Part shown: one piece after another, positions 29,034 to 37,039 of the stretch
Layout: every line of letters begins with the position of its first letter
Position numbering within the stretch: the stretch's first letter is position 1
Source of the DNA: Pseudomonadales bacterium
GTDB lineage: Bacteria > Pseudomonadota > Gammaproteobacteria > Pseudomonadales > DC-out160
DNA: 64,000 nucleotides
Direction of reading: 5' to 3'
Assembly: GCA_019090455.1 (NCBI GenBank)
Contig: JAHRWA010000104.1
Span: 62,001 to 126,000 of the forward strand
The notes under the pieces: generated by a model
What the model was told of the DNA's origin: nothing
What the model saw: the letters and a program-made list of their open reading frames with translations, nothing else
Database searches by the model: none
Translations under genes and position numbers: made by a program

Positions 29034-29933
29034 GTGCTTACTTTTCCCAATATAGATCCAGTCGCATTACAACTTGGTCCGATTGCCATTCATTGGTATG
29101 GCCTGATGTATTTAGGAGGCTTTACCGGTGGCTACTACCTGTCGATGAAGAGAGCGCTTAAACCCAATAGTGGGTGGACTCAAAATCAGGTCAGTGACAT
29201 GATTTTTTATGGTGCGATGGGCGTGATTCTGGGGGCGCGAATTGGATATATTTTGTTTTATAATTTCTCCGCTTTTTTGGATAACCCGATTATTTTATTC
29301 AAGGTGTGGGAGGGAGGCATGTCGTTTCATGGTGGCATGCTAGGCGTTGCCTTAGCGATGCTGCTGTATTCCTATAAAGTTAAGAAACATTTTTTCGATA
29401 TCATGGATTTTGGCGCACCCATTGTACCGATAGGTCTAGGTCTGGGCAGAATTGGAAACTTTATTGGGGGTGAGTTGTGGGGAAGAACAACGGATGTACC
29501 CTGGGGTATGATTTTCCCTGGTGGGGGTGACTTGCCTCGACATCCCTCTCAGTTATATCAGTTTGCGTTGGAGGGTGTCGTGCTATTTACGATTCTCTGG
29601 TTGTTCTCAATGAAACCCCGTCCGAGACGCGCTGTGATGGGCATGTTTTTGATTTGGTATGGTATTTTTCGCTGTGTCGTTGAGTTTGTTCGGCAGCCCG
29701 ATGCACATATCGGTTTTGTAGCGTTGGACTGGTTGACGATGGGGCAGCTGTTATCCATTCCTATGATACTGGGAGGTTTGGCTTTCGTGCTATATGGCTA
29801 TCGAAAAAATGACTTTGCTCCTACCTCCGTACCCGTTGCGGTAACCGCTGAAGGTGAATTGAAACCAGGTATTGCGGAAAAGAGTACGAAAAAAAGTACA
29901 AAAAAGAAAAAAAACAAGAAACGTAATAAGTAA
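29034..29933 (+). CDS. lgt: prolipoprotein diacylglyceryl transferase Lgt
   Basis: Inner-membrane enzyme that moves diacylglycerol from phosphatidylglycerol onto the lipobox Cys. 299 residues with several membrane helices. The signature GRIGNFIGGELWGR and RHPSQLYQ are present. The start is GTG with AAGGAAG upstream. The C-terminus is an odd Lys-rich tail (about 18 residues of KST/KKK units, partly tandem at the DNA level), longer than in E. coli. It is followed by thyA, as in E. coli and Pseudomonas. Confidence 0.95.
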   Translation: MLTFPNIDPVALQLGPIAIHWYGLMYLGGFTGGYYLSMKRALKPNSGWTQNQVSDMIFYGAMGVILGARIGYILFYNFSAFLDNPIILFKVWEGGMSFHGGMLGVALAMLLYSYKVKKHFFDIMDFGAPIVPIGLGLGRIGNFIGGELWGRTTDVPWGMIFPGGGDLPRHPSQLYQFALEGVVLFTILWLFSMKPRPRRAVMGMFLIWYGIFRCVVEFVRQPDAHIGFVALDWLTMGQLLSIPMILGGLAFVLYGYRKNDFAPTSVPVAVTAEGELKPGIAEKSTKKSTKKKKNKKRNK

Positions 29934-30041
29934 TAATGATGTTATTACGGCGCAATAGCCGCACTATTTTCCAACCTGTTTTTCAGAAAAAATATAAGGC
30001 TCGCACCGCTAGGTAGAGTCATACGAGATGAGATATAGAGT

Positions 30042-30836
30042 ATGAAACAATATCTTGATTTGATGCGCCATGTGCGTGAAAACGGTGTGTATAAAGGTGA
30101 TCGCACCGGCACAGGGACTTATAGCGTGTTTGGACATCAAATGCGTTACAACTTGCAAGAGGGTTTCCCTTTAGTTACCACAAAGAAATGCCATCTTCGC
30201 TCTATTATTCATGAGCTGTTATGGTTTATTTCAGGTGATACGAATATTCGATACTTGAAAGAGAACGGCGTGAGTATTTGGGATGACTGGGCAGATGAGG
30301 AGGGAGAATTAGGCCCTGTTTACGGCTACCAGTGGAGGTCCTGGCCAATGCCGAATGGCGAAAAAGTGGATCAGTTGGCACAGTTGATTGAGCAGATTAA
30401 GACGAATCCGGATTCCCGCCGTTTAATTATTAGTGCTTGGAATGTGGCAGATGTTGATAACATGGCTTTACCGCCGTGCCATACTTTGTTCCAGTTTTAT
30501 GTGGCTGAGGGAAAACTGTCTCTTCAGTTATACCAACGTAGTGCGGATATTTTTCTTGGTGTCCCCTTTAATATTGCTTCATATGCATTGCTTTGTATCA
30601 TGATGGCACAGGTCACAGGTTTGGAAGTGGGGGAGTTTATCCACAGTTTTGGCGATGCACACCTCTATTCAAATCATTTAGACCAAACGGATCTTCAGCT
30701 AACGCGAGACCCTTTGCCGTTACCATCTATGAAGCTTAATCCTGATATTGATAATCTATTTGATTTTAAATTTGAAGATTTTGAATTGATTGATTATCAG
30801 TGCCACTCACATATCAAAGCCCCTATTGCCGTTTAA
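30042..30836 (+). CDS. thyA: thymidylate synthase ThyA
   Basis: Methylates dUMP to dTMP with methylenetetrahydrofolate. 264 residues, the same as E. coli. The nucleophile is C146 ([11 protein letters not shown]), R21 lies in GDRTGTG, and [13 protein letters not shown] binds dUMP. It lies between lgt and folA; folA recycles the dihydrofolate that ThyA makes. Confidence 0.98.
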   Translation: MKQYLDLMRHVRENGVYKGDRTGTGTYSVFGHQMRYNLQEGFPLVTTKKCHLRSIIHELLWFISGDTNIRYLKENGVSIWDDWADEEGELGPVYGYQWRSWPMPNGEKVDQLAQLIEQIKTNPDSRRLIISAWNVADVDNMALPPCHTLFQFYVAEGKLSLQLYQRSADIFLGVPFNIASYALLCIMMAQVTGLEVGEFIHSFGDAHLYSNHLDQTDLQLTRDPLPLPSMKLNPDIDNLFDFKFEDFELIDYQCHSHIKAPIAV

Positions 30837-30903
30837 AATCGCCATTTAATTCCTGCTCTCGTTGGATATAGAGGAGAGGAAAAAATAAGAGGAGAGAATA
30901 GAT

Positions 30904-31407
30904 ATGAAAGTGGGACTTATTGTCGCGATTGCTGAAAACGGTATTATCGGTAGAGAGAATGGCTTACCGTGGCGTCTGTCCAGTGATTTGCAATATTTCA
31001 AGAAAACGACCTTAGGCAAACCCATCGTAATGGGTCGTAAGACTTACGAATCTATTGGTAAGCCTTTGCCGGGCCGGACGAATATTATAGTGACCAGAAA
31101 TCAACACTATCAACAAAATGGTTGCACCATAGCGCACTCCTTGGAAGAAGCCATTGCTTGCGCTGGCGAAACCGAAACAGTGATGATTATCGGCGGGGCG
31201 CAGCTCTATGAAGAGGCCTTGATTTTGGAGCCTCCTTTAGTGACGCATTTATATGTAACCGAAGTACACCATTTTATTGAGGGGGATGTTTCGTTTCCTT
31301 CGATCAATAAAGCTCAATGGCATGAATTACGCCGGGAGCGACATAGCGCTGACGACAAAAATGAGTATGACTACAGTTTTGTTGTTTATGAAGGAATTAA
31401 AAAATAG
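30904..31407 (+). CDS. folA: dihydrofolate reductase
   Basis: Reduces dihydrofolate to tetrahydrofolate with NADPH. 167 residues. The acidic active-site residue is D28 (LPWRLSSDLQYF), followed by KPIVMGRKTYESIG and IIGGAQLYEEAL for NADPH. AGGAGAG precedes the ATG. It lies 67 bp after thyA, with the DUF349 gene 11 bp behind it, so these are likely one transcript. Confidence 0.97.
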   Translation: MKVGLIVAIAENGIIGRENGLPWRLSSDLQYFKKTTLGKPIVMGRKTYESIGKPLPGRTNIIVTRNQHYQQNGCTIAHSLEEAIACAGETETVMIIGGAQLYEEALILEPPLVTHLYVTEVHHFIEGDVSFPSINKAQWHELRRERHSADDKNEYDYSFVVYEGIKK

Positions 31408-31418
31408 GGGTTATCAAC

Positions 31419-34331
31419 ATGTTTAAGAATTTATTTAAACCAAAATGGAAAAGTCAAAAACCTCAAGTTAGAAAGCTCGCCATTGAGCAGCTGAATTTAG
31501 ATAACGATGATGATCGCACTACGTTGCTAACATTGGCAAATGAGGACCTGGATCAAGAGGTACGAAAAGTCGCGATTGCGCGATTGGATGAGTTAGAAAT
31601 TCTCACGTCTTTATTAGACAGGAGAGAAAATGCTCCGATCAAGGAGAGTATTTATCATCGTATTGGTGAAGTCATTAGTGTTGATGTTGACTCAAGTAGT
31701 GATGTCGAGACGAAGAATCAAGTTCAAGAAAAAATAAAAGTGTTGGCAGGTCTCGGTGACGATGCCATGATTTTTAACTATGTGGTTAAAAACAGTAAGC
31801 AAGTCGAAGTTCAATTAGCGGCTATCGGTAAGATCGAAGTACAAGAGAGTCTTGAAGAGCTGGCGCTGAATGCAAGAGTAGTGCGTGTGCGACAAAAAGC
31901 GACAGAACGCCTTTTAGATATTGGTGCCTTGCAGCGGGTAGCGAGTAGCGCTAAAGGAAAAGATAAGTCGGTTTATCGAATTGCCAAAAACAAATTGAAT
32001 CTAATACAAGATGAAGTTGATCAACGGAATGAAGAAGCCGCTGAGAGTGAACGTTTATGCCTCGCGATTGAAAAACACAGTCGTGCCAGTTTTGAACCGC
32101 TGTACGAACACAAAGCAACTTTGCTCTATAAACAGTGGCAATCACTAAGCAGTGAGTATAAATCCAATTTTGAAGCGCGTGTTATTGCCGCTTGGAATGT
32201 CTGTGATGAGGCGATATCGAATTATACCGCTGAAGAAAAGCAGCGACAATTGGATGGTGAGGTCCATAATAACGCGCAAGAAGAGCAGCTTGAAGCCTGT
32301 AAAGTACTTGAGGATACGCTTGATTTAGTAAAGCAAAATCACGACATGCAAATTTCCGATTTACCTTCAATTGAAGGCTTGCTAAGTACCCAAAGGAACC
32401 GTTGGGATGAAGCCGTCAGTATTTCGTTGGCCACAGCAGAGTTGCAAGGTCGTTATGAGGTCGGCGCTAAGAAACTAACTGATTTTTTATCGGTATCGAG
32501 GAAGTTTTTTGAGAGTGAAGAGGCAATTGTCACTTTAGTGAATGAGGTGGCATCAATCAAAGCAGGAGACGCTACATCCATACGAAAGATAAAACGCCAG
32601 TTAGATGGCATGTTACGAGATTTTAGTTGGCCTTCAGGGGTGACGCCGCCGCCTGCTATGAGCTCTCTTAACGATGCATTGGACCAGCTTAAGTTACTAG
32701 ATAAAAAAGCTAAAGATAATCAGCAGAAGATAGTTGAAGATATCAAAGTCACCATTGCTAAATTGAACGATAACCTCCAAGAGGGAGCGTTAAAGCCCGC
32801 GAACAAACGCATACGAGATGTGCAAAACTTGTTGAAGAAAATACCGACAAGGGAGGCAGAATATTATAACAATCAATTGAAGAGCTTCACTGGTCGCCTC
32901 AATGAGCTTAGAGATTGGCAGGGTTATGCCACAACACCGAAAAAAGAAATGTTGTGCGAACAAATGGAAGGCTTGATCGATTTGGATATCGATCCCGGTG
33001 ACAAGGCAGATAGAATTAGGCAGATGCAGCAAAGCTGGAAAGCGTTGGGACCATCGGATATAGGAAAAGAAAAAGCACTTTGGCTGCGTTTTAAGGAGGC
33101 AGGTGATAAGGCGTATGAACCCTGTCGTGATTATTTTGCAAACCTAGCGAGCATACGAGAAGAAAATTATAAAAAACGGTTTCAGTTATGTGATCAATTG
33201 GACCTTTATATTGAAAATAATGACTGGGAAGGGGCAAACTGGAAAGCAGTGCTGGAAACATTACAAGTGGCAAAATCAGAATGGCGTACTTATGTACCGA
33301 TAGAAAGAAAGTCCAATCGAGATCTGCAAGAGCGTTTTAATCAGCTTCTAAATCTGATTCAGTCGAAGCTTGATGAAGAGCGGGTTAGAAACGTAAAGCT
33401 GAGAGAAATGGCAATTCTTGAGGCCGTTGCTTTATCCGAAGAAGATGACATGGCAAAAGCGGTGTCTGAGGCAAAACAGCTGCAAGCGAAGTGGCGTCAA
33501 ATTGGCATGGTACAGCGCAAAGATGATCAACGCTTATGGAAGGAGTTTCGTTTAGCTTGTGATGTTGTTTTTGAACGTCGACAGCAGAAGTGGGAAAACT
33601 TAAATGAGCAGCGCAACCACAATCAAAAAACAGTAGAAGAGTTATGCCAGCAAATAGAGCAAGCTTTGACGCTAGGTAGCCAAGATATTATTGATCAAAA
33701 GAATTTGGCACTCAACTTACAAAATGAATTTGAGAAGAGTCAGCCTCTACCAAAAGAGACTGCTGATAAGTTAAAGAATCGATTCGTCGATTTGACAAAA
33801 CAATTCGATAAACAGGTTGCAAATGCTCGAATTAATTTGCTTGCTCAGCGATATGAGGGGTTGTGGCAAAAAGCGAAAATATCCTCTGATTTGGAAGATA
33901 TTGTCTTAAAGCAACAATTGAATGACGAGATATTAAGAGATTTTCGTGATCAGTGGAATAAGGTGGCGGATCTGCCTGACGAACTGGTTGTTTCTATGAA
34001 TGCAAGATTTGACAATGCAGTGAATGCACACACTACGGGTGATGTAGATGGCTATGCTTCTACTTTGGATAGTCAGCATGCACTCTGCCGTCAATTGACT
34101 ATTCAGATGGAAATTTTAGCAGGTGAAGATTCCCCATCGGAGGACACAGCATTTCGTATGGAGCTGCAAGTCAATCGATTGAAGGAAGGGATGGGAACTG
34201 CCGATGCTATGAGTGCATTAGAGCAACGCAAAAGAATGGAAGCCGATTGGTGCTGCAATGGCCCTGTTAATCGAGAGTTAGTCGAGCCCTGGTTGCAACG
34301 CTTTCAGTCTGCCATGAGTAAGCTGACATAG
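31419..34331 (+). CDS. DUF349-repeat protein, very long, helical
   Basis: 970 residues. The N-terminal 130 or so (VRKLAIEQLNLDND, LDQEVRKVAIARLDEL, RVRQKATERLLDIG) look like HEAT-like helical repeats. The rest is charged helix with several DUF349-type units, seen as recurring W-K/R-x-(I/L/V)-G blocks such as MQQSWKALGPSD, LQAKWRQIGMVQRKDDQRLWKEF and WDEAVS. There is no signal peptide and no enzyme motif. DUF349 proteins are of unknown function; the architecture suggests a scaffold or nucleic-acid contact. It lies between folA and miaA. Confidence 0.85.
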   Translation: MFKNLFKPKWKSQKPQVRKLAIEQLNLDNDDDRTTLLTLANEDLDQEVRKVAIARLDELEILTSLLDRRENAPIKESIYHRIGEVISVDVDSSSDVETKNQVQEKIKVLAGLGDDAMIFNYVVKNSKQVEVQLAAIGKIEVQESLEELALNARVVRVRQKATERLLDIGALQRVASSAKGKDKSVYRIAKNKLNLIQDEVDQRNEEAAESERLCLAIEKHSRASFEPLYEHKATLLYKQWQSLSSEYKSNFEARVIAAWNVCDEAISNYTAEEKQRQLDGEVHNNAQEEQLEACKVLEDTLDLVKQNHDMQISDLPSIEGLLSTQRNRWDEAVSISLATAELQGRYEVGAKKLTDFLSVSRKFFESEEAIVTLVNEVASIKAGDATSIRKIKRQLDGMLRDFSWPSGVTPPPAMSSLNDALDQLKLLDKKAKDNQQKIVEDIKVTIAKLNDNLQEGALKPANKRIRDVQNLLKKIPTREAEYYNNQLKSFTGRLNELRDWQGYATTPKKEMLCEQMEGLIDLDIDPGDKADRIRQMQQSWKALGPSDIGKEKALWLRFKEAGDKAYEPCRDYFANLASIREENYKKRFQLCDQLDLYIENNDWEGANWKAVLETLQVAKSEWRTYVPIERKSNRDLQERFNQLLNLIQSKLDEERVRNVKLREMAILEAVALSEEDDMAKAVSEAKQLQAKWRQIGMVQRKDDQRLWKEFRLACDVVFERRQQKWENLNEQRNHNQKTVEELCQQIEQALTLGSQDIIDQKNLALNLQNEFEKSQPLPKETADKLKNRFVDLTKQFDKQVANARINLLAQRYEGLWQKAKISSDLEDIVLKQQLNDEILRDFRDQWNKVADLPDELVVSMNARFDNAVNAHTTGDVDGYASTLDSQHALCRQLTIQMEILAGEDSPSEDTAFRMELQVNRLKEGMGTADAMSALEQRKRMEADWCCNGPVNRELVEPWLQRFQSAMSKLT

Positions 34332-34380
34332 TGTCGGTGAATAAAATGGTGTCGGTGAATAGAATAGTGTCGGGTAAAAG
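34331..34380. repeat. 18-bp tandem array between the DUF349 gene and miaA
   Basis: Three units: GTGTCGGTGAATAAAATG (34331-34348), GTGTCGGTGAATAGAATA (34349-34366) and the partial GTGTCGGGTAAAAG (34367-34380). It starts on the last base of the DUF349 stop codon and fills nearly the whole 69-bp spacer, ending 20 bp before the miaA ATG. Confidence 0.9.
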
Positions 34381-34400
34381 ACTAAATACAGAGTGTTAAT

Positions 34401-35348
34401 ATGAACTCAACTCTAAAATTGAAACCGAATTTAATTGTTGTCCTAGGGGCTACTGCTTCGGGAAAAACCAAACTCGCTGTTCAATTGGCTAAACGCCTTA
34501 GCGGCGAGATTATTTCCGCCGATTCTCGACAGGTGTATCGGGGTTTGGATATTGGAAGCGGAAAAGATCTCGGTGAATATGATGACGTGCCGTATCACCT
34601 GATCGATGTTGTTGATCCTGGATATGAATTTAGTGTGTATGATTATCAGAGACGATTCATTGATGTGTTTACGTCGTTAACGGCTAACAATGTATTACCC
34701 ATTTTGGCGGGCGGTACTGGTCTATATCTCGATGCAGTATTGAAAGGGTATCAATTTGTCGCGGCACCCGAAAATGCGGAGCTGAGAGTGGAACTGGGTA
34801 ATTTAACCAGTGAAGATCTTGTGGACCGTTTGTTGGAGCTGCAACCTCAGCAACACAATACCACTGATACTGAAAATCGAGAAAGATTGGTTCGAGCGAT
34901 AGAGGTAGCGCTTGCACAAAAAGCGGCTGCTGTGGATAGCGAAGCGTACCCTACCATTAACCCTCTTATCATCGGTATTAAATGGGAGCGAAAGCGCTTA
35001 CGTGAGCGGATTACGCTGCGATTAAAACAGCGATTGGAAAATGGACTGATTGAAGAAACGCAACAGTTGCATGACTCTGGGCTTAGCTGGGAAGTGTTGG
35101 ATTTTTTTGGGCTAGAGTACCGTTTTGTCGGACAGTACTTGCAAGACAAAATAAATCGCAATGATTTGTTCCAGAAGTTGAACGCTGAAATTCACCGGTT
35201 TGCGAAAAAACAAGATACCTGGTTTCGTAGGATGGAACGTAAGGGCGCTGTGATACATTGGGTTGAAGGGGAGGGGGTTGAAGAAGCTGAAGGAGAGGGT
35301 GATGGTGTAGCGCTGAAGCAGGTGTTGCAACTGCTTGATGATTGTTAG
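34401..35348 (+). CDS. miaA: tRNA dimethylallyltransferase, divergent MiaA type
   Basis: Adds a dimethylallyl group to N6 of A37 in tRNAs reading UNN codons. 315 residues, near the usual 310. The P-loop GATASGKT is at 16-23, followed by ISADSRQVYRGLDIG and LAGGTGLYL. The next segment reads GSGKDLGEYDD where the usual gammaproteobacterial enzyme has GTAKP. I associate the GxGKDL form with enzymes from other phyla (Bacteroidetes and deltaproteobacterial types). It is also not next to mutL-hfq. The C-terminal tail (VEGEGVEEAEGEGDGV) is an imperfect in-frame tandem. It could be the only MiaA or a second paralogue. Confidence 0.85.
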   Translation: MNSTLKLKPNLIVVLGATASGKTKLAVQLAKRLSGEIISADSRQVYRGLDIGSGKDLGEYDDVPYHLIDVVDPGYEFSVYDYQRRFIDVFTSLTANNVLPILAGGTGLYLDAVLKGYQFVAAPENAELRVELGNLTSEDLVDRLLELQPQQHNTTDTENRERLVRAIEVALAQKAAAVDSEAYPTINPLIIGIKWERKRLRERITLRLKQRLENGLIEETQQLHDSGLSWEVLDFFGLEYRFVGQYLQDKINRNDLFQKLNAEIHRFAKKQDTWFRRMERKGAVIHWVEGEGVEEAEGEGDGVALKQVLQLLDDC

Positions 35349-35351
35349 TGT

Positions 35352-35399
35352 ACGACATAGTTTTGTAGCGATATGGTTTTGTAACGACATGGTTGTAGT
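35352..35399. repeat. 16-bp tandem array between miaA and cysE
   Basis: ACGACATAGTTTTGTA (35352-35367), GCGATATGGTTTTGTA (35368-35383) and ACGACATGGTTGTAG (35384-35398): period 16, starting 4 bp after the miaA stop. It occupies most of the convergent spacer, and no terminator hairpin is seen there. Confidence 0.85.
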
Positions 35400-35434
35400 G
35401 AAGATAGTTTTAGCGATTTAGATGTAAACCCCTC

Positions 35435-36229
35435 TCAGGAGATTGGCTTGCTTCCTTTGATGCTGTGATCCATGCCTAAAGCCGGATTTTCTTCATTTGG
35501 CTTACCCACTAGCTTTGCTGGTACTCCCGCAGCGGTGGTGTGAGCCGGTACATTTTCAAGTACTACGCTACCGGCACCGACCTTGGCACCGGTGCCCACT
35601 TCTACATTTCCTAATATTTTTGCTCCCGCGCTAATCAGTACACCTTTCCGGATTTTCGGATGTCGATCACCTGTTTCCTTGCCTGTGCCGCCAAGCGTAA
35701 TGGAATGCAACATAGAGACGTCATCTTCAATGACAGCTGTTTCACCGACGACCATGCCATGAGCATGATCGAGTAAGATGCCCGATCCGATAATAGCCCC
35801 GGGATGTATGTCCACGGCAAAGACTTCGGAAATACGGTTTTGAAAAAACAGGGCAAGAGATTTCCTATTTTGATCCCACAACCAATGTGCAACTCGATAA
35901 GCTTGAATGGCGTGAAAGCCCTTAAAGAAAAGAAACGGTGTTGAATAAAAATCACAAGCTGGATCTCGGTCATAGAAAGCAATATTGTCTAATTCTGCTG
36001 AGCGAATGATTTGAGGTTCGTTGTGATGTGCGTGTTCAATGACTTCCCGAATGGCCATGGCGGGAACGGTGGAACTGTTGAGTGTATTGGCTAAATGAAA
36101 ACTCAAGGCTGCTGCGAAATTTTCATGATTTAAAATCGTAGCATGAAAAAAGCTCGCCAACATGGGTTCATTCTTGGCTTCAGTGTCGACTTCAGAACGT
36201 ATTTTTTGCCATAAATCAAACTGGCTCAT
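35435..36229 (-). CDS. cysE: serine O-acetyltransferase CysE
   Basis: Makes O-acetylserine from serine and acetyl-CoA, feeding cysteine synthesis. 264 residues. An N-terminal helical domain is followed by a left-handed beta-helix of hexapeptide repeats (VDIHPGAIIGSGILLDHAHGMVVGETAVI, in parts), with catalytic His in LDHAHG and the ITLGGTGKETGDRHPKI segment. It is convergent with miaA and divergent from the DUF4124 gene. Confidence 0.96.
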   Translation of the reverse strand: MSQFDLWQKIRSEVDTEAKNEPMLASFFHATILNHENFAAALSFHLANTLNSSTVPAMAIREVIEHAHHNEPQIIRSAELDNIAFYDRDPACDFYSTPFLFFKGFHAIQAYRVAHWLWDQNRKSLALFFQNRISEVFAVDIHPGAIIGSGILLDHAHGMVVGETAVIEDDVSMLHSITLGGTGKETGDRHPKIRKGVLISAGAKILGNVEVGTGAKVGAGSVVLENVPAHTTAAGVPAKLVGKPNEENPALGMDHSIKGSKPIS

Positions 36230-36452
36230 CGGCTTTAATCCTTGGTCATTGTTTGTGGTCGAAATTTGTGGACGATGTTTGTATGCGATAGTTTATGGAC
36301 TAATAGTTTATAGAGTGTTTGTTTGTGTGGCCGTAGTCTATAGGGTGTTAGATTACATTGTGATAATTTATCAGAGTGCTAATGTGCATTGCCAACAGCT
36401 TAGTGCAATTGTAGCCTATACTGAATACTCCTCTTACCATTTCAGATGACTT

Positions 36453-36956
36453 ATGAAAAAACGGGTTTTACTGCTGCTTCTGTTCCCATTAGTGGTTCAA
36501 GCAGAAATATATAAATGCACGGATAACGAGCAAACAGTTTATTCCGATTCCCCTTGTGGAACTGGGGAGGAGATCATAGATTTACACGATTTGGTGCAGC
36601 CTACAGGAGCTCGATTTTCAACGGATGAAATGGATGCCTTAGGCCAATCGTTGGGAAAAGAACGAAAGACCAAGGAGTTGAGTCGTTCTATAAAAGAGCA
36701 ACAACGAAAAATTGACAACCTTGTTGACAACTACACGGCAAAAACAAAGCAGTTGAAAGCGGAGTTAAGAGTGCTCAATGATAAAAAAAATACTGCAAGC
36801 TGGAAGGCGCATCCGTATAAGAAAGAACAATATTACGATAAGAAACAAATATTGAATGATAAAATCAAAGAGCTGAGACAATCTTACATTGTAGTGAAAG
36901 AGAAAGCCTACAATCGACTGTATTCCTTAAGAGCGGATAAACGAAGATTACGTTAG
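36453..36956 (+). CDS. DUF4124-domain exported protein
   Basis: 167 residues. A signal peptide (KKRVLLLLLFPLVVQA) is followed directly by the DUF4124 motif EIYKCTDNEQTVYSDSPCG with its two Cys, then a charged coiled coil to the end. It is probably periplasmic. DUF4124 proteins are common, of unknown function, and often accompany envelope genes. It is convergent with the copper ATPase unit, 6 bp from the end of the tiny ORF there. The 223-bp gap to cysE holds loose repeats of a GTTTAT/GTCTATAGGGTG kind. Confidence 0.75.
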   Translation: MKKRVLLLLLFPLVVQAEIYKCTDNEQTVYSDSPCGTGEEIIDLHDLVQPTGARFSTDEMDALGQSLGKERKTKELSRSIKEQQRKIDNLVDNYTAKTKQLKAELRVLNDKKNTASWKAHPYKKEQYYDKKQILNDKIKELRQSYIVVKEKAYNRLYSLRADKRRLR

Positions 36957-36961
36957 CAGTT

Positions 36962-37039
36962 CTATCCTTTTTTATAGAGTTTGAACCACCAGATAACTGC
37001 GATAATAAGGACGATTCCCGCTAAGTTGATCAATAACAT
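36962..37039 (-). CDS. 25-codon membrane-anchor ORF, possible cupredoxin remnant
   Basis: It encodes MLLINLAGIVLIIAVIWWFKLYKKG. The ATG overlaps the stop of the copper ATPase (TAATG), so it is translationally coupled. The residues are one hydrophobic helix followed by a WWFKLYK border. That is how the membrane anchor begins in the small cupredoxin-domain proteins I recall downstream of CopA-type ATPases, but here a stop follows and the cupredoxin domain is absent. The next bases belong to the convergent DUF4124 gene. It may be a functional micropeptide or a truncated remnant. It is too short and of the wrong sequence for CcoS. Confidence 0.45.
   Translation of the reverse strand: MLLINLAGIVLIIAVIWWFKLYKKG

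Noticed and set aside
36962-37039. CcoS, the cbb3 oxidase assembly peptide
   Set aside because: The peptide has only 25 residues, lacks the acidic C-terminal part of CcoS, and no ccoGHI genes are adjacent apart from the ATPase.
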